IMG/VR virus record: IMGVR_UViG_3300038441_000501
Coordinates: 1 to 25,802 of that record
DNA: 25,802 nt
From: a virus
Strand: one strand, 5' to 3'
Made by a program: the position numbers and the translations under genes
The notes under the pieces: model-generated
The model's input: only the letters and a program-made list of their open reading frames with translations
Told to the model about the DNA's origin: nothing
The model's database searches: none
Shown: positions 14,936-22,055 of the stretch, one piece after another
Layout: each line of letters starts with the position of its first letter
Numbering within the stretch: position 1 is the stretch's first letter

Positions 14936-15108
14936 TACGAGGCCCCCCGCGCGATCAGCCAGCCTGCCGCCATCGAGATCATTCCCCCGACGATGAACCC
15001 GGCAGGTGGATACACCATACCGGCACCGACCGCGATGGCGATGCCGCCGCCCGCGAGGAGCACGTCGGGCAAGTTTGCGCCCGAGCGGCTGATGAAGTTC
15101 TTGAACAT
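14935..15108 (-). CDS. 57-aa two-helix membrane protein between terminase and portal
   Basis: A small gene with a sound setting: ATG at 15108 five bases after the terminase stop, GGGA about 8 bases upstream, and a TAA overlapping the portal ATG. The protein starts MFKNFISRSGANLPDVLLAG. Two hydrophobic stretches (about residues 15-33 and 37-54) are separated by a YPPAG turn, which suggests a helical hairpin in the membrane. The end is LIARGAS. I recognise no family. Small membrane ORFs at this place occur in some HK97-like phages, but the function is not known. It is one of three membrane-directed products in this head module. Confidence 0.75.
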   Translation of the reverse strand: MFKNFISRSGANLPDVLLAGGGIAIAVGAGMVYPPAGFIVGGMISMAAGWLIARGAS

Positions 15109-15112
15109 CAGA

Positions 15113-16810
15113 TCATTCCCAAAAGGATTTTTCGGTCTCGGCGCCGCACATCGCGCGGTTCATTGCGTTGATCAGGGCCACAGCCGCGTCGATCTTGTTG
15201 CTCTTGCGCGCCTTTCGCGGGAACACGTTTTCGTTTCGGTCTTCCTTGACTTCGACGTTGCTGAGCTGCCAGACGAAGCAAGGGTTGTCGTCGTGGTGGA
15301 ACTTCTCAGCGTCCACGCGCGCTTCGATCTCCTTCATCGGCTCGCTCAGGAATCGCACCTGCTGCGGTATGTCCACCACCTCAACGCCCGCACCCTGCAG
15401 GTTTGCGCCCAGCTGCTGGCCGCCCCACGGATCCTTTGCCACCTCCCTAACTGGCGCCTCCTGGGTCAGCGAGAGCACGTCTTCCTGGATCTGCTCCAGT
15501 GAAATCATGTTGCCCGGAGTGACGATCAGGTAGCCGTCCTCGACCCATGCCGCGTAGTGCGCGTTCTCGGGCTTCTCCAGCGCAGCCTCAGGCACATAGT
15601 TCCGCGAAAACGCCCAGTACTCGCGCTCGTCGCCGTCGCCGATCCAGCAGAGCAACACCGCGCTGGCGATGTCCTGCTTGCTCGCCAGGTCGAGGCCGAC
15701 GATGGCCCCATCCCAGACGCGGCTGCCCAGCGTCAGCGAGCTGTCGCCGGCCCGCTGCAGGGACGTCAGGTTGAGCCACGGGGAGGCAGCTGCCACCCAG
15801 ATGTTTAAGTGCTTGGTCTTGAAGACGTTCTGCTTGCGGGCGTCAGTGACGGCGGTGCGCTGCTGCTCGCGGAGGAAGTCAGCGTCGACCGAGATACCAA
15901 AGTTCGGATTCGCCTTGCGCAGCGCTTCCTCGGAGGTCCAGTCATCGTCCTTGTCCAGCGTGAAGATGATCCCGAAGCGACGCTCATTGACGATGAGCCC
16001 TTCGAGGATCTTCTGCAGCTCGACCTGGTGGAGATAGCAGGGACCCGAGATGTCGGACCCCGCGGTGGTGATCACGAGCAAGATCGGTTGAGATCGAGCA
16101 CCCATGCCCGTCTCCATCGTGTCGAACAGCTCGCTGGTCTTGTGCTCGTGGTACTCGTCCACGATCGAACACGAGGGCGACGCTCCGTCGCCCGGCTTGC
16201 CGATAACAGGCTCGAATTTCGAATTGTTGTCGCTGATCGACAGATTCGAGACGTTGACCGTGACGCTGTATAGCTGGCAGTAGCGAGGCGTGGCACGGGC
16301 CATCAGTCGCGCAGGCCGGAAGACCTCCATTGCCTGGTCTTCCGATGTGGCGCCGGAATACACCTCGGCACCAAACTCGCCGTCGGCCGCGAGCATGTAC
16401 AGGCCGATCACGGCCGCGAGCGTCGACTTCGCGTTCTTGCGCGGAACAATCACGTCCGCCGCCTTGAAGCGGCGCTTGCCGGTGTCCACGTGCACCCAGC
16501 CGAAGATGCTGGCCAGGATGAACACCTGCCAAGGCTCCAGCTTGATAAGCTGACCGCGTGCGGCCCAGTCGCCCTTGATGTGGGGCATCAGCTCCGCGAA
16601 CTTGCAGATGCGTTCGGCCGGGAAGTAAGCCCGGCCCTTCACGTCTGTCAGCTCGGGGTTCCACACATAGGGGAACAGGCCCTGCTTCGCGCGCTGCAGG
16701 TCCTTCAGGTGCCGCTCGCATGCGAGACGGTGCCACTTGCACGAGATGATCTTTCCCGAGGCGACGTCCTCGGCGTACTGTGTCGCGATGTCGGCAAACG
16801 ACAGGGTCAC
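15113..16810 (-). CDS. terL: Terminase large subunit (Terminase_1, P27/HK97-like)
   Basis: A 565-aa packaging ATPase-nuclease. Walker A is at P123-RKNAKST-130, in the form usual for this family, and Walker B at IVDEY (D218-E219). Coupling segment VITTAGSD is near 247-254. The nuclease domain starts near 365, with its first acidic residue in AIVGLDLASKQD (D374), and ends with the NKIDAAVALINAMNRA helix. It pumps DNA through the portal and cuts the concatemer. The GTG start at 16810 overlaps the TGA of terS (GTGA). The open frame extends upstream to 17431, but that part is antiphase to terS and has no family features. Confidence 0.95.
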   Translation of the reverse strand: MTLSFADIATQYAEDVASGKIISCKWHRLACERHLKDLQRAKQGLFPYVWNPELTDVKGRAYFPAERICKFAELMPHIKGDWAARGQLIKLEPWQVFILASIFGWVHVDTGKRRFKAADVIVPRKNAKSTLAAVIGLYMLAADGEFGAEVYSGATSEDQAMEVFRPARLMARATPRYCQLYSVTVNVSNLSISDNNSKFEPVIGKPGDGASPSCSIVDEYHEHKTSELFDTMETGMGARSQPILLVITTAGSDISGPCYLHQVELQKILEGLIVNERRFGIIFTLDKDDDWTSEEALRKANPNFGISVDADFLREQQRTAVTDARKQNVFKTKHLNIWVAAASPWLNLTSLQRAGDSSLTLGSRVWDGAIVGLDLASKQDIASAVLLCWIGDGDEREYWAFSRNYVPEAALEKPENAHYAAWVEDGYLIVTPGNMISLEQIQEDVLSLTQEAPVREVAKDPWGGQQLGANLQGAGVEVVDIPQQVRFLSEPMKEIEARVDAEKFHHDDNPCFVWQLSNVEVKEDRNENVFPRKARKSNKIDAAVALINAMNRAMCGAETEKSFWE

Positions 16811-17355
16811 AGCTGATTCCACTCGTCCTCCGAACCCTCCTCGAAGAGGCTGCCCTGCCGGTTGTCGCTGGTGGTCACGCGTGAGCGAGATGCGGGCGAA
16901 AGCCCGAACATGTCCAGGTAGCGGCGCACCTGCTCCGAGGCCTGCTTGCCGACCACCCAATGGTGCGAATAGGTGAAGTTGCCGCCAGCAGTCTTGACCA
17001 TGAGGCCATCGCCGCCGGTGTACTGCTCGCCCTTGTCCTCTGCCGCCTGGCGCGCTTCCTCGGCGAGCTTCATCGCCCGGGTCAGAGCGCGCTCGGCCCA
17101 GACCATCTTCGCCCAGGCCTGGCAGTACAGCACCAGCGCTGCCCGGTCCAGCTTGGACACCAGGCCGTAGCGGTACAGCTCGGCGGAGATCCTCTTCCAT
17201 TCCTTTTTGGCCTCGGGCCAGATCCAGGACGGGAAGTCGGGGATCTCCACCTCTGGCTTGAACTCCCCGAGGAGTTCTGCGGTCGGCTTCTTGCTGGCGT
17301 TGCCGCGCAGCATGTGCACGTTTGCCGGCAGCGGCTTCGGTCCGCGCAGGCCCAT
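16807..17355 (-). CDS. terS: Terminase small subunit (P27 family)
   Basis: A 182-aa protein starting MGLRGPKPLPANVHMLRGNA, the signature N-terminus of P27-type small terminases, followed by 'P...ELLGEFKPEVEIPDFPSW', PEAKKEWKRISAELYRYGLV, DRAALVLYCQAWAKMVWAER and a C-terminal 'R..SRSRVTTSDNRQGSLFEE'. It recognises the packaging site and stimulates the large subunit. The ATG at 17355 has GGAG 6 bases upstream; an earlier ATG at 17442 would start inside the candidate cos region and is rejected. A perfect 16-bp palindrome lies 22-37 bp upstream of the start. Confidence 0.93.
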   Translation of the reverse strand: MGLRGPKPLPANVHMLRGNASKKPTAELLGEFKPEVEIPDFPSWIWPEAKKEWKRISAELYRYGLVSKLDRAALVLYCQAWAKMVWAERALTRAMKLAEEARQAAEDKGEQYTGGDGLMVKTAGGNFTYSHHWVVGKQASEQVRRYLDMFGLSPASRSRVTTSDNRQGSLFEEGSEDEWNQL

Positions 17356-17376
17356 GTTCGTCTCCAGAATTGTTGA

Positions 17377-17392
17377 GTGCAGATGTCTGCAC
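17377..17392. repeat. Scattered palindrome family, site B (perfect)
   Basis: GTGCAGATGTCTGCAC, perfectly palindromic apart from the central two bases. It sits between the HNH gene and terS, 37-22 bp before the terS start. It is identical to site A on the other strand and similar to site C at 19131-19146. Its place suggests a protein-binding site, for example for terminase or a host factor, but nothing proves it. Confidence 0.65.
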
Positions 17393-17405
17393 ACCGCAGA
17401 CTGGC

Positions 17406-17440
17406 GCGGGAGGGGTACCCCCCCTCCCCAAAACTCCCGC
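17406..17440. other. Candidate cos / packaging region with nested inverted repeats
   Basis: The outer arms GCGGGAG (17406-17412) and CTCCCGC (17434-17440) are perfectly complementary. The inner arms GGGAGGGG (17408-17415) and CCCCTCCC (17421-17428) compete with them. The stretch has an extreme strand bias of G then C runs and is flanked by AAAAAATTT at 17444-17452. It lies between HNH endonuclease and terS, where cos sites occur in HK97-like phages that carry an HNH packaging cofactor. The exact cut cannot be read from the sequence. Confidence 0.45.
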
Positions 17441-17454
17441 ACGAAAAAATTTCC

Positions 17455-17940
17455 CTAAGCGGTCGGTCTAGACCGGGTCGGCTCCATAGATTGACCCCCC
17501 GGGGGGTCCAGCAGGCCGGCCACCTCACCGGCTGGCACTTCACGTGCGTCCACCTCGATGACAGGCTCACGACGCGCACGCCCAAAGCCACCGTCCTCCG
17601 TAGCAGTCTTGAAGTCGTGGCAAGGCTTGCACAGCGACTGCCAGTTGCTTCGTCGCCAGAACAATGTCTGGTCCCCGCAATGCGGCACGATGTGGTCAAC
17701 CACCGTCGCGGGAACGACTTCATTCCGCTCGCCGTGTTTGCGACAGAGTGGCTGCTCGCGCAAGAACTTCTCGCGCGCCATCTGCCACTTGTAGCCATAG
17801 CCACGCTGCGTCGATGATTCACGACGGGTCTCGACCTCCCGAGCCACAGTGCGCTGGTGCTTTGGGCAACGGCCCGTTCCATCACGCACCAGGACGCCGC
17901 AGCCTGGATGACTGCAGGGCTTAGGTGGAGCGCTGGGCAC
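17455..17940 (-). CDS. HNH endonuclease, packaging-associated (HK97 gp74-like)
   Basis: A 161-aa protein. An N-terminal zinc-binding-like region (C9...C14, C25, H28) is followed by the HNH core: V81-D82-H83-I84-V-P, then RRSNWQSLCKPCHDFKT with N99, C104, C107 and H108. This is the DHI...N..C..CH..K form of phage HNH proteins next to terminases, which in HK97-like phages stimulate terminase cutting at cos. The start is a GTG at 17940, 20 bp inside the preceding gene, with only a weak ribosome site. Its place directly before terS matches the packaging role. The C-terminal 40 residues are low complexity. Confidence 0.88.
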   Translation of the reverse strand: MPSAPPKPCSHPGCGVLVRDGTGRCPKHQRTVAREVETRRESSTQRGYGYKWQMAREKFLREQPLCRKHGERNEVVPATVVDHIVPHCGDQTLFWRRSNWQSLCKPCHDFKTATEDGGFGRARREPVIEVDAREVPAGEVAGLLDPPGGQSMEPTRSRPTA

Positions 17941-18226
17941 GTAGGAACTTTTCGATCCGCGCGCGACGCCTCGACGACTCAGTCAACCGCAGGAGGTCCG
18001 CGATCGACACCGCAGCGCACTGGAGCCATGCCCATGGTCCTCGCACGATGCTGCAGTCTGAGTCGGCGATGCCACCGCATACGCTGCTGCCGATGTTCTC
18101 CCAGCGGGTGGCGATCACACGGGGGAAGTCGGCGTACTGGCGAACGAAGTGCCTCTCGCCCCTCCGATACCAGGTGCCTTTCCACGACACGTCGTCGTTC
18201 GTGACTTCAACCAGCTTGATCTGCAT
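17921..18226 (-). CDS. Uncharacterised 101-aa protein, first gene of the late operon
   Basis: It starts MQIKLVEVTNDDVSWKGTWY with GGAG 7 bases before the ATG at 18226. The N-terminal half is beta-rich and polar (RRGERHFVRQYADFPRVIAT), the middle has a Cys pair (SSVCGGIADSDCS), and the end is basic and helical (TESSRRRARIEKFLRAQRST). I do not recognise a family. It is the first gene after the terminator at 18241-18277, so its expression should depend on late antitermination. It overlaps the HNH gene by 20 bp. Confidence 0.65.
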   Translation of the reverse strand: MQIKLVEVTNDDVSWKGTWYRRGERHFVRQYADFPRVIATRWENIGSSVCGGIADSDCSIVRGPWAWLQCAAVSIADLLRLTESSRRRARIEKFLRAQRST

Positions 18227-18240
18227 GAGGTGTCTCCAGA

Positions 18241-18277
18241 AAAGGAAAACCCCGCAAGGGTGGATGCCTGCGGGGTT
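18241..18277 (-). terminator. Intrinsic terminator before the late genes (tR'-like)
   Basis: On the minus strand a perfect 9-bp stem (AACCCCGCA/TGCGGGGTT, 12-base loop) is followed by TTTTCCTTT, the U-tract overlapping the stem end. It lies between the Q-like gene and the first late gene, just after a promoter-like sequence. This is the place of the lambda terminator tR', which Q-modified polymerase reads through. Confidence 0.8.
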
Positions 18278-18325
18278 CGGGCCTATCAGCGATGTCCGGT
18301 GACACGATCGCTGCAGCTTGCCTGA

Positions 18326-18353
18326 AATGTATCGAAAAAGTCTATGTTGTAAA
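18326..18353 (-). promoter_or_regulatory. Candidate late promoter (PR'-like)
   Basis: On the minus strand TTTACA (18353-18348), a 16-base spacer, and TACATT (18331-18326) fit a sigma-70 promoter at 5/6 and 4/6 positions. Transcription would start near 18319, immediately after the Q-like gene, and reach the terminator stem after about 40-70 bases. This gives a short leader RNA in the absence of Q. Confidence 0.6.
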
Positions 18354-18355
18354 AC

Positions 18356-18754
18356 TCATTTCGACGCAGCTGCAGCACGCTCACGGTCCTCTTCCTTGTG
18401 CCGCAAGTAGGTTTGAATCTCGAAGTCCGCCTTCTCCAGGTTGGCCTTGATGGTGGACTCCGCCTTGCACATCGCCTCGGCCGTGCGCCTGATGCTCTCG
18501 CCGCGCAGGTAGATCAGTTCGATGGTGCGATGTAGATGCGGCTTGGAGCCGAGCAGCGACGTCACTGCCTCATCGGTCTTGAGCGCCTCGATCTCATCGA
18601 CCGTCGAGAGCAGAGGGTCACCGCCCGAGCTGCAGTCCACCGCGATGCGCAGGAACGACGACGAGGTGTAGAAGCCCAGCCCGCCACGCCCGTCGCGTTC
18701 CTTCCACAGCGCCCAGTTCTCCAGCCGCTGCTTGATGCGCTCAATGCGTGCCAT
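18356..18754 (-). CDS. Putative late-gene antiterminator (Q-like)
   Basis: A 132-aa protein. The N-terminus MARIERIKQRLENWALWKER, followed by GGLGFYTSSSFLR, resembles the phage antiterminator Q group with its 'RL..W..W......LG.p..Ss..R' pattern. The C-terminal half (LHRTIELIYLRGESIRRTAE, MCKAESTIKANLEKAD) is a helix-turn-helix like sigma region 4. In relatives such proteins load on polymerase at the late promoter and let it pass terminators. The position supports this: last gene of the early-right block, followed by a promoter, an intrinsic terminator and the late operon. It overlaps the preceding gene by 14 bp. The exact Q family is not certain. Confidence 0.75.
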   Translation of the reverse strand: MARIERIKQRLENWALWKERDGRGGLGFYTSSSFLRIAVDCSSGGDPLLSTVDEIEALKTDEAVTSLLGSKPHLHRTIELIYLRGESIRRTAEAMCKAESTIKANLEKADFEIQTYLRHKEEDRERAAAASK

Positions 18755-19076
18755 CGGCCTTGCCCTTCTGCGCCTCCGGCGCCCACATGATCAGGAACTC
18801 GCAGCCGAACTGGACGACGATGCGCGCCACCTCATCGCTCACTCCGGGCAGATCGAACGGCGTGCCAACCACACGCCCGCGCTCCACCGCATAGAACTTG
18901 TTGGCCTGGCCGGACACGCCATGGCGCACGTAGCGGAATGCGTCGTTGCCGATCGCCTTCGCCTTGTCCTGGATCTCCCGATAGGTCATGGGCATGTGTG
19001 CCTTGATCTCGTTCAACCGGGCCTGAACATCGACCGCCGGCCCTTGCTCTGCTGTCCTTGTGTCCATGGTGTCCAT
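18741..19076 (-). CDS. Uncharacterised 111-aa protein upstream of Q
   Basis: It starts MDTMDTRTAEQGPAVDVQAR; a second ATG three codons on (19067) is also possible and neither has a clear ribosome site. The middle (HMPMTYREIQDKAKAIGNDA, FRYVRHGVSGQANKFYAVER) and end (VARIVVQFGCEFLIMWAPEA) look like a folded small protein. I do not recognise the family with certainty. It is found between the primase-helicase and the antiterminator, a slot that in lambda-like phages holds nin-type accessory genes. Confidence 0.65.
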   Translation of the reverse strand: MDTMDTRTAEQGPAVDVQARLNEIKAHMPMTYREIQDKAKAIGNDAFRYVRHGVSGQANKFYAVERGRVVGTPFDLPGVSDEVARIVVQFGCEFLIMWAPEAQKGKADGTH

Positions 19077-19276
19077 TGCTTTCTATAGAAGGAATGCGGG
19101 AATCGGGAGGGCTTGCGAGCGCGTGCCTGTGTGCATGCGTCTGCACACGCCCGCCCGCCTTGTGAATTCGTGATGGACACGGCAGGCAATGCAGCAGCTT
19201 CACCTCGGAAATCCAGGCAAAGATGCAACTCAGTGGTCTCCAGGGAAACCGCTGGCCACCGTGGACACTTGGACAC
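19077..19276. other. Gap between replication and Q blocks
   Basis: No convincing gene. A minus-strand open frame runs through it but has unlikely composition and no ribosome site. It holds site C of the scattered palindrome family (GTGCATGCGTCTGCAC at 19131-19146, flanked by GT and AC to give longer arms). It is bracketed by tandem TGGACAC pairs facing opposite ways: 19060-19075, inside the next gene's start, and 19262-19276. No strong terminator or promoter was seen. Confidence 0.5.
19131..19146. repeat. Scattered palindrome family, site C
   Basis: GTGCATGCGTCTGCAC lies in a non-coding gap, with arms extended by flanking bases to GTGTGCA/TGCACAC. It shares the GTCTGCACAC core with sites A and B. 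It differs from the perfect form at three central positions. Confidence 0.5.
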
Positions 19277-19420
19277 CTACGTCATGGGCCCGTGCGCCGA
19301 CTTCCCCGCTACCGCACCGCAGTGAAGGCGCAGCACTATCTGCTCCTCCAGCCCTTCGGACACACCGCTGCCAATCTTGCGTCTGGCGGTGTCATTGGCA
19401 CGACGCGTTTCCTGCGCCAT
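19277..19420 (-). CDS. Small basic ORF after the primase-helicase, doubtful
   Basis: A 47-aa frame from the ATG at 19420, 11 bp after the primase-helicase stop: MAQETRRANDTARRKIGSGV, then SEGLEEQIVLRLHCGAVAGK. It has a basic helical look. An AGG is only 2 bases from the ATG, so initiation would be weak unless coupled. It could be a real small protein of the replication block or chance. I know of no family. Confidence 0.35.
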   Translation of the reverse strand: MAQETRRANDTARRKIGSGVSEGLEEQIVLRLHCGAVAGKSAHGPMT

Positions 19421-19430
19421 GACCTGGTGG

Positions 19431-22055
19431 TCAGAACGGCGCATCGTCGGCTTCCTGTGTTGGCCCCGCTTCCGCCGAGGGCGGCGACGGCGGGGATGGT
19501 GGTGTTTCGTCGAAGCCCTCGGGCTCCTCATCGGTGGGCCACTTGGCCGGCCGTTCGTATCCCCAGGCCCTGACCCCGCCGACCTGGCGCTTCACGCGCT
19601 CCCAGCCCTCGTGATCCATCCAGCTGCGGATCTGCGCCTCAAGGGCCGGCGTGCTCTTCGCGGCGTCGACGCCAAGCGCGGTGGTGAGCTGCGAGATCGT
19701 GACGAAGTTCGTCAGCTCATTGACCACTGACCCGATCCCGGTGTCTTTGGGCGGGCGTGTCAGCAGCATCATCAGCTCGCTGAGCACGGCCGTCTCCACG
19801 AGGCGTTTGTCCTGCATGGGAACGAACAGCCTCCGCTCCTCATCGGGCGTGGGCGTGTAGCGCTCCTGGGCCTGGTACAGCACGAAGGCCTCGGCGAGCA
19901 GCTGCTCACGAAAGCGCGTCAACCAGGGAATGTTCACTCGCTTGCGCACCGGCACCGGCCAGAAACGCCGGTTGCCCGTGCGGTCGCGCAGGTAGGTGTT
20001 CTCGTTGGTGGTGCCCACCAGCAAGCATTGCCGCGAGTAGCTCTCCACCACCCGCCCATAGCTCGGCCGGTACCGGTCGACCTTGGCCGAGATGAAGGCC
20101 TTGATCACGCCGATCTCGGCTTTGCTGAAGTTGGCCAGCTCGGCGATTTCGTACACCCACAGGCCTTGAACCTGTTCCTGGCCTTCCTTCCCTCGACTGG
20201 GGTCGAAGTGCGTGTCGCTGAACCACTCGCTGCCGCAAAGCGTCTCCACCAGCGTGCTCTTGCCCAGGCCGCCGGGCCCTTCGAGCACGGGGCAGTAATC
20301 GAACTTGCAGCCAGGCTCCATGACGCGGTTCACCATGCCCAGCAGCCAGAAGCGGCCGACCAGGCGCAGGTAGTCAGCGAGCGATGGCGGCAGATCCTTC
20401 GGGTTCTCTCCAATCACGAAGATCAGCCACTTGTCGATGCGGCTCTCGCCATCGTGCTTGATTCGCTGCAGCAGTTCCTGCACAGGGTGGAAGGGCGAGG
20501 CCTGCGCCACCGTCTCGATCGCCTCCATGAGCGCCGAGCGCGGGATGGCGGGCAGGCCGTAGGTGTCGCTGAGGTACTTCCCCAGCATCAGGTCGACGGA
20601 GCCCGTGATTGGCCCCGGCTTGCTGTGCGCCCACGGCCACTTGCGCCGCGCATCGATGTTGTTGCTCAGCAGGTTGAGGCCGAGCACGTCCTTGAGGCCT
20701 TCGTCGTGCTGCAGCGCCTTGATCACCAGCTTGCGCGACGTGCGCCAGAACTGCTTTTTGACATCCCAGTAGGGCTCAAGCCACCAGGGCGCGCCGGATC
20801 CGGCGGGTTCGGCGTCAGCGGGAGGATCGATTTTTTTTCCGCCATCACCTCCACCACCACCCGCTGCGCTTGACGGAGGTGAGCCTGCAGGCGCATCAAC
20901 GAAAGGCTGCGCCTGCCCAAAGAACGCGAGCACACGCTCGCCACCCCATCCATCGGTCTCGATCGCATCAGCACAATCCCAACCATCGTCCACCTCCCCC
21001 GGCGCGGGTATGGGCAAGATCTGAACCGTGCAGCCATGGGAGTCGCGCAGGAGCGCGCCGATGCCCACCATGGCCACGATACCGACCTGCTTGTGGGCCG
21101 GCAAGAGCGGCTTGCTCTGCTGCAGCACGAGCTGGACGGCCTTGTCAGGGTTGTCCTTCTTTTCCGCGTTGGTTAACTGCTCGCGCTTGCCATCGCAGTC
21201 GGGCCACAGGATCACGGTGCACCCGGCAACCCACGACCAGTCGGCCTTCTTCCAGGCCTTGGAGCCACCCGGCCACCCGACCACGCAATAGATGCCCGGC
21301 GCGATCGTGTCGAGCAGCTGCTGCAAGACGTCGGCCTTGCGTTCACCCTCGACCACCACCACCGTGCGCCCGCCTGGCAGCGCGTAACTCGGGAGGTAGA
21401 GCGGCCGAGGTTCGTCGAACTGCTTCCACTTCCAAGCGCAAGCGCCATCTCTTTCGCTCACGCACCAGGTGTGCGGCAACGGGTCCTTTCCCCCGTCCGA
21501 CTTCCGATAGCGCATGACATACCCGTGAAGGTCGTCGCCTACGCGGTATTCGGCCTTGTGATCGAGATCTTCCAGCTTGCGGTGCGGATGCTTGAAAGTC
21601 GGCTCCACGATCCGAGGCACTGGCCGCACCGTGCTCCACCCCTCATCGTCACGTGGCTTCGGCGGTGGCGCCGGCGGTGCCGGAGGCCGCTCGGGTCGCT
21701 GGTGCGTGTTGCTGCGCATCACACCCGCCACGTCCTCGAGGCCCTCATCGCGAGCCACCATCACGGCGGCCATGCCGTTGTCAAGGCCGTGGAGCTTGGC
21801 GTACAAGCTAATCAGGTCCTTACCACGGTAGTCTCCACCGAAGTCACCCCAAGAGCCAGCCTCCTTCCCCGTGAGGCGAATGCTAAGACTGGGCGTCTTC
21901 TCGGAACGCCAGGGCGAGTGCACAACATACTCGTTTCTGCCGCTGTTGATGGTCCCTCCAGGGAGCCACGCATGCAGCAATGTTGTAATGCGGCTCAACA
22001 ACGCATCGGCGAGTTCGGCAAATCTGATCGGCGGCAGCGGTGCGCGGTCCGTCAT
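19431..22055 (-). CDS. Primase-helicase: Toprim primase fused to VapE/D5-like P-loop ATPase
   Basis: An 874-aa protein with two halves. Residues 1-390 form a primase: an N-terminal region (INSGRNEYVVHSPWRSEKTP, GSWGDFGGDYRGKDLISLYA), then a Toprim domain with VVVVEGERKADVLQ (E236) and ILWPDCDGKR (D286, D288). A low-complexity linker at 388-422 (Gly/Pro/Ala) follows. The helicase half has Walker A GPGGLGKST (593-601), Walker B-type WVYEIAEL (633-640), and the VapE signature KAFISAKVDRYRPSYGR, VGTTNENTYLRDRTGNRRFW (679-699). It should prime and unwind DNA at the phage origin. The C-terminus is acidic and Pro-rich. Its ATG overlaps the stop of a 26-aa ORF. An A8 run in the linker may cause frameshifting. 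Confidence 0.9.
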   Translation of the reverse strand: MTDRAPLPPIRFAELADALLSRITTLLHAWLPGGTINSGRNEYVVHSPWRSEKTPSLSIRLTGKEAGSWGDFGGDYRGKDLISLYAKLHGLDNGMAAVMVARDEGLEDVAGVMRSNTHQRPERPPAPPAPPPKPRDDEGWSTVRPVPRIVEPTFKHPHRKLEDLDHKAEYRVGDDLHGYVMRYRKSDGGKDPLPHTWCVSERDGACAWKWKQFDEPRPLYLPSYALPGGRTVVVVEGERKADVLQQLLDTIAPGIYCVVGWPGGSKAWKKADWSWVAGCTVILWPDCDGKREQLTNAEKKDNPDKAVQLVLQQSKPLLPAHKQVGIVAMVGIGALLRDSHGCTVQILPIPAPGEVDDGWDCADAIETDGWGGERVLAFFGQAQPFVDAPAGSPPSSAAGGGGGDGGKKIDPPADAEPAGSGAPWWLEPYWDVKKQFWRTSRKLVIKALQHDEGLKDVLGLNLLSNNIDARRKWPWAHSKPGPITGSVDLMLGKYLSDTYGLPAIPRSALMEAIETVAQASPFHPVQELLQRIKHDGESRIDKWLIFVIGENPKDLPPSLADYLRLVGRFWLLGMVNRVMEPGCKFDYCPVLEGPGGLGKSTLVETLCGSEWFSDTHFDPSRGKEGQEQVQGLWVYEIAELANFSKAEIGVIKAFISAKVDRYRPSYGRVVESYSRQCLLVGTTNENTYLRDRTGNRRFWPVPVRKRVNIPWLTRFREQLLAEAFVLYQAQERYTPTPDEERRLFVPMQDKRLVETAVLSELMMLLTRPPKDTGIGSVVNELTNFVTISQLTTALGVDAAKSTPALEAQIRSWMDHEGWERVKRQVGGVRAWGYERPAKWPTDEEPEGFDETPPSPPSPPSAEAGPTQEADDAPF
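20831..20838 (-). promoter_or_regulatory. A8 slip site in the primase-helicase linker
   Basis: On the minus strand codons 406-409 are GGA AAA AAA ATC, so the in-phase heptamer A_AAA_AAA is present within a run of eight A. A -1 slip, or one extra A added by the polymerase, gives Asn-Arg-Ser-Ser-Arg-stop (TGA at 20817-20815). The product would be a 413-aa protein ending exactly between primase and helicase. Loss of one A gives a stop about 30 codons on. Confidence 0.5.

Noticed and set aside
13712-15502. 596-codon plus-strand frame opposite portal and terminase
   Set aside because: It is antisense to two secure genes, has no ribosome site or family features, and is a product of G+C bias.
16811-17431. 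N-terminal extension of the large terminase up to 17431
   Set aside because: The extra 207 residues read terS in another frame and are Arg/Gly rich; the GTG at 16810 begins the family sequence and overlaps the terS stop.
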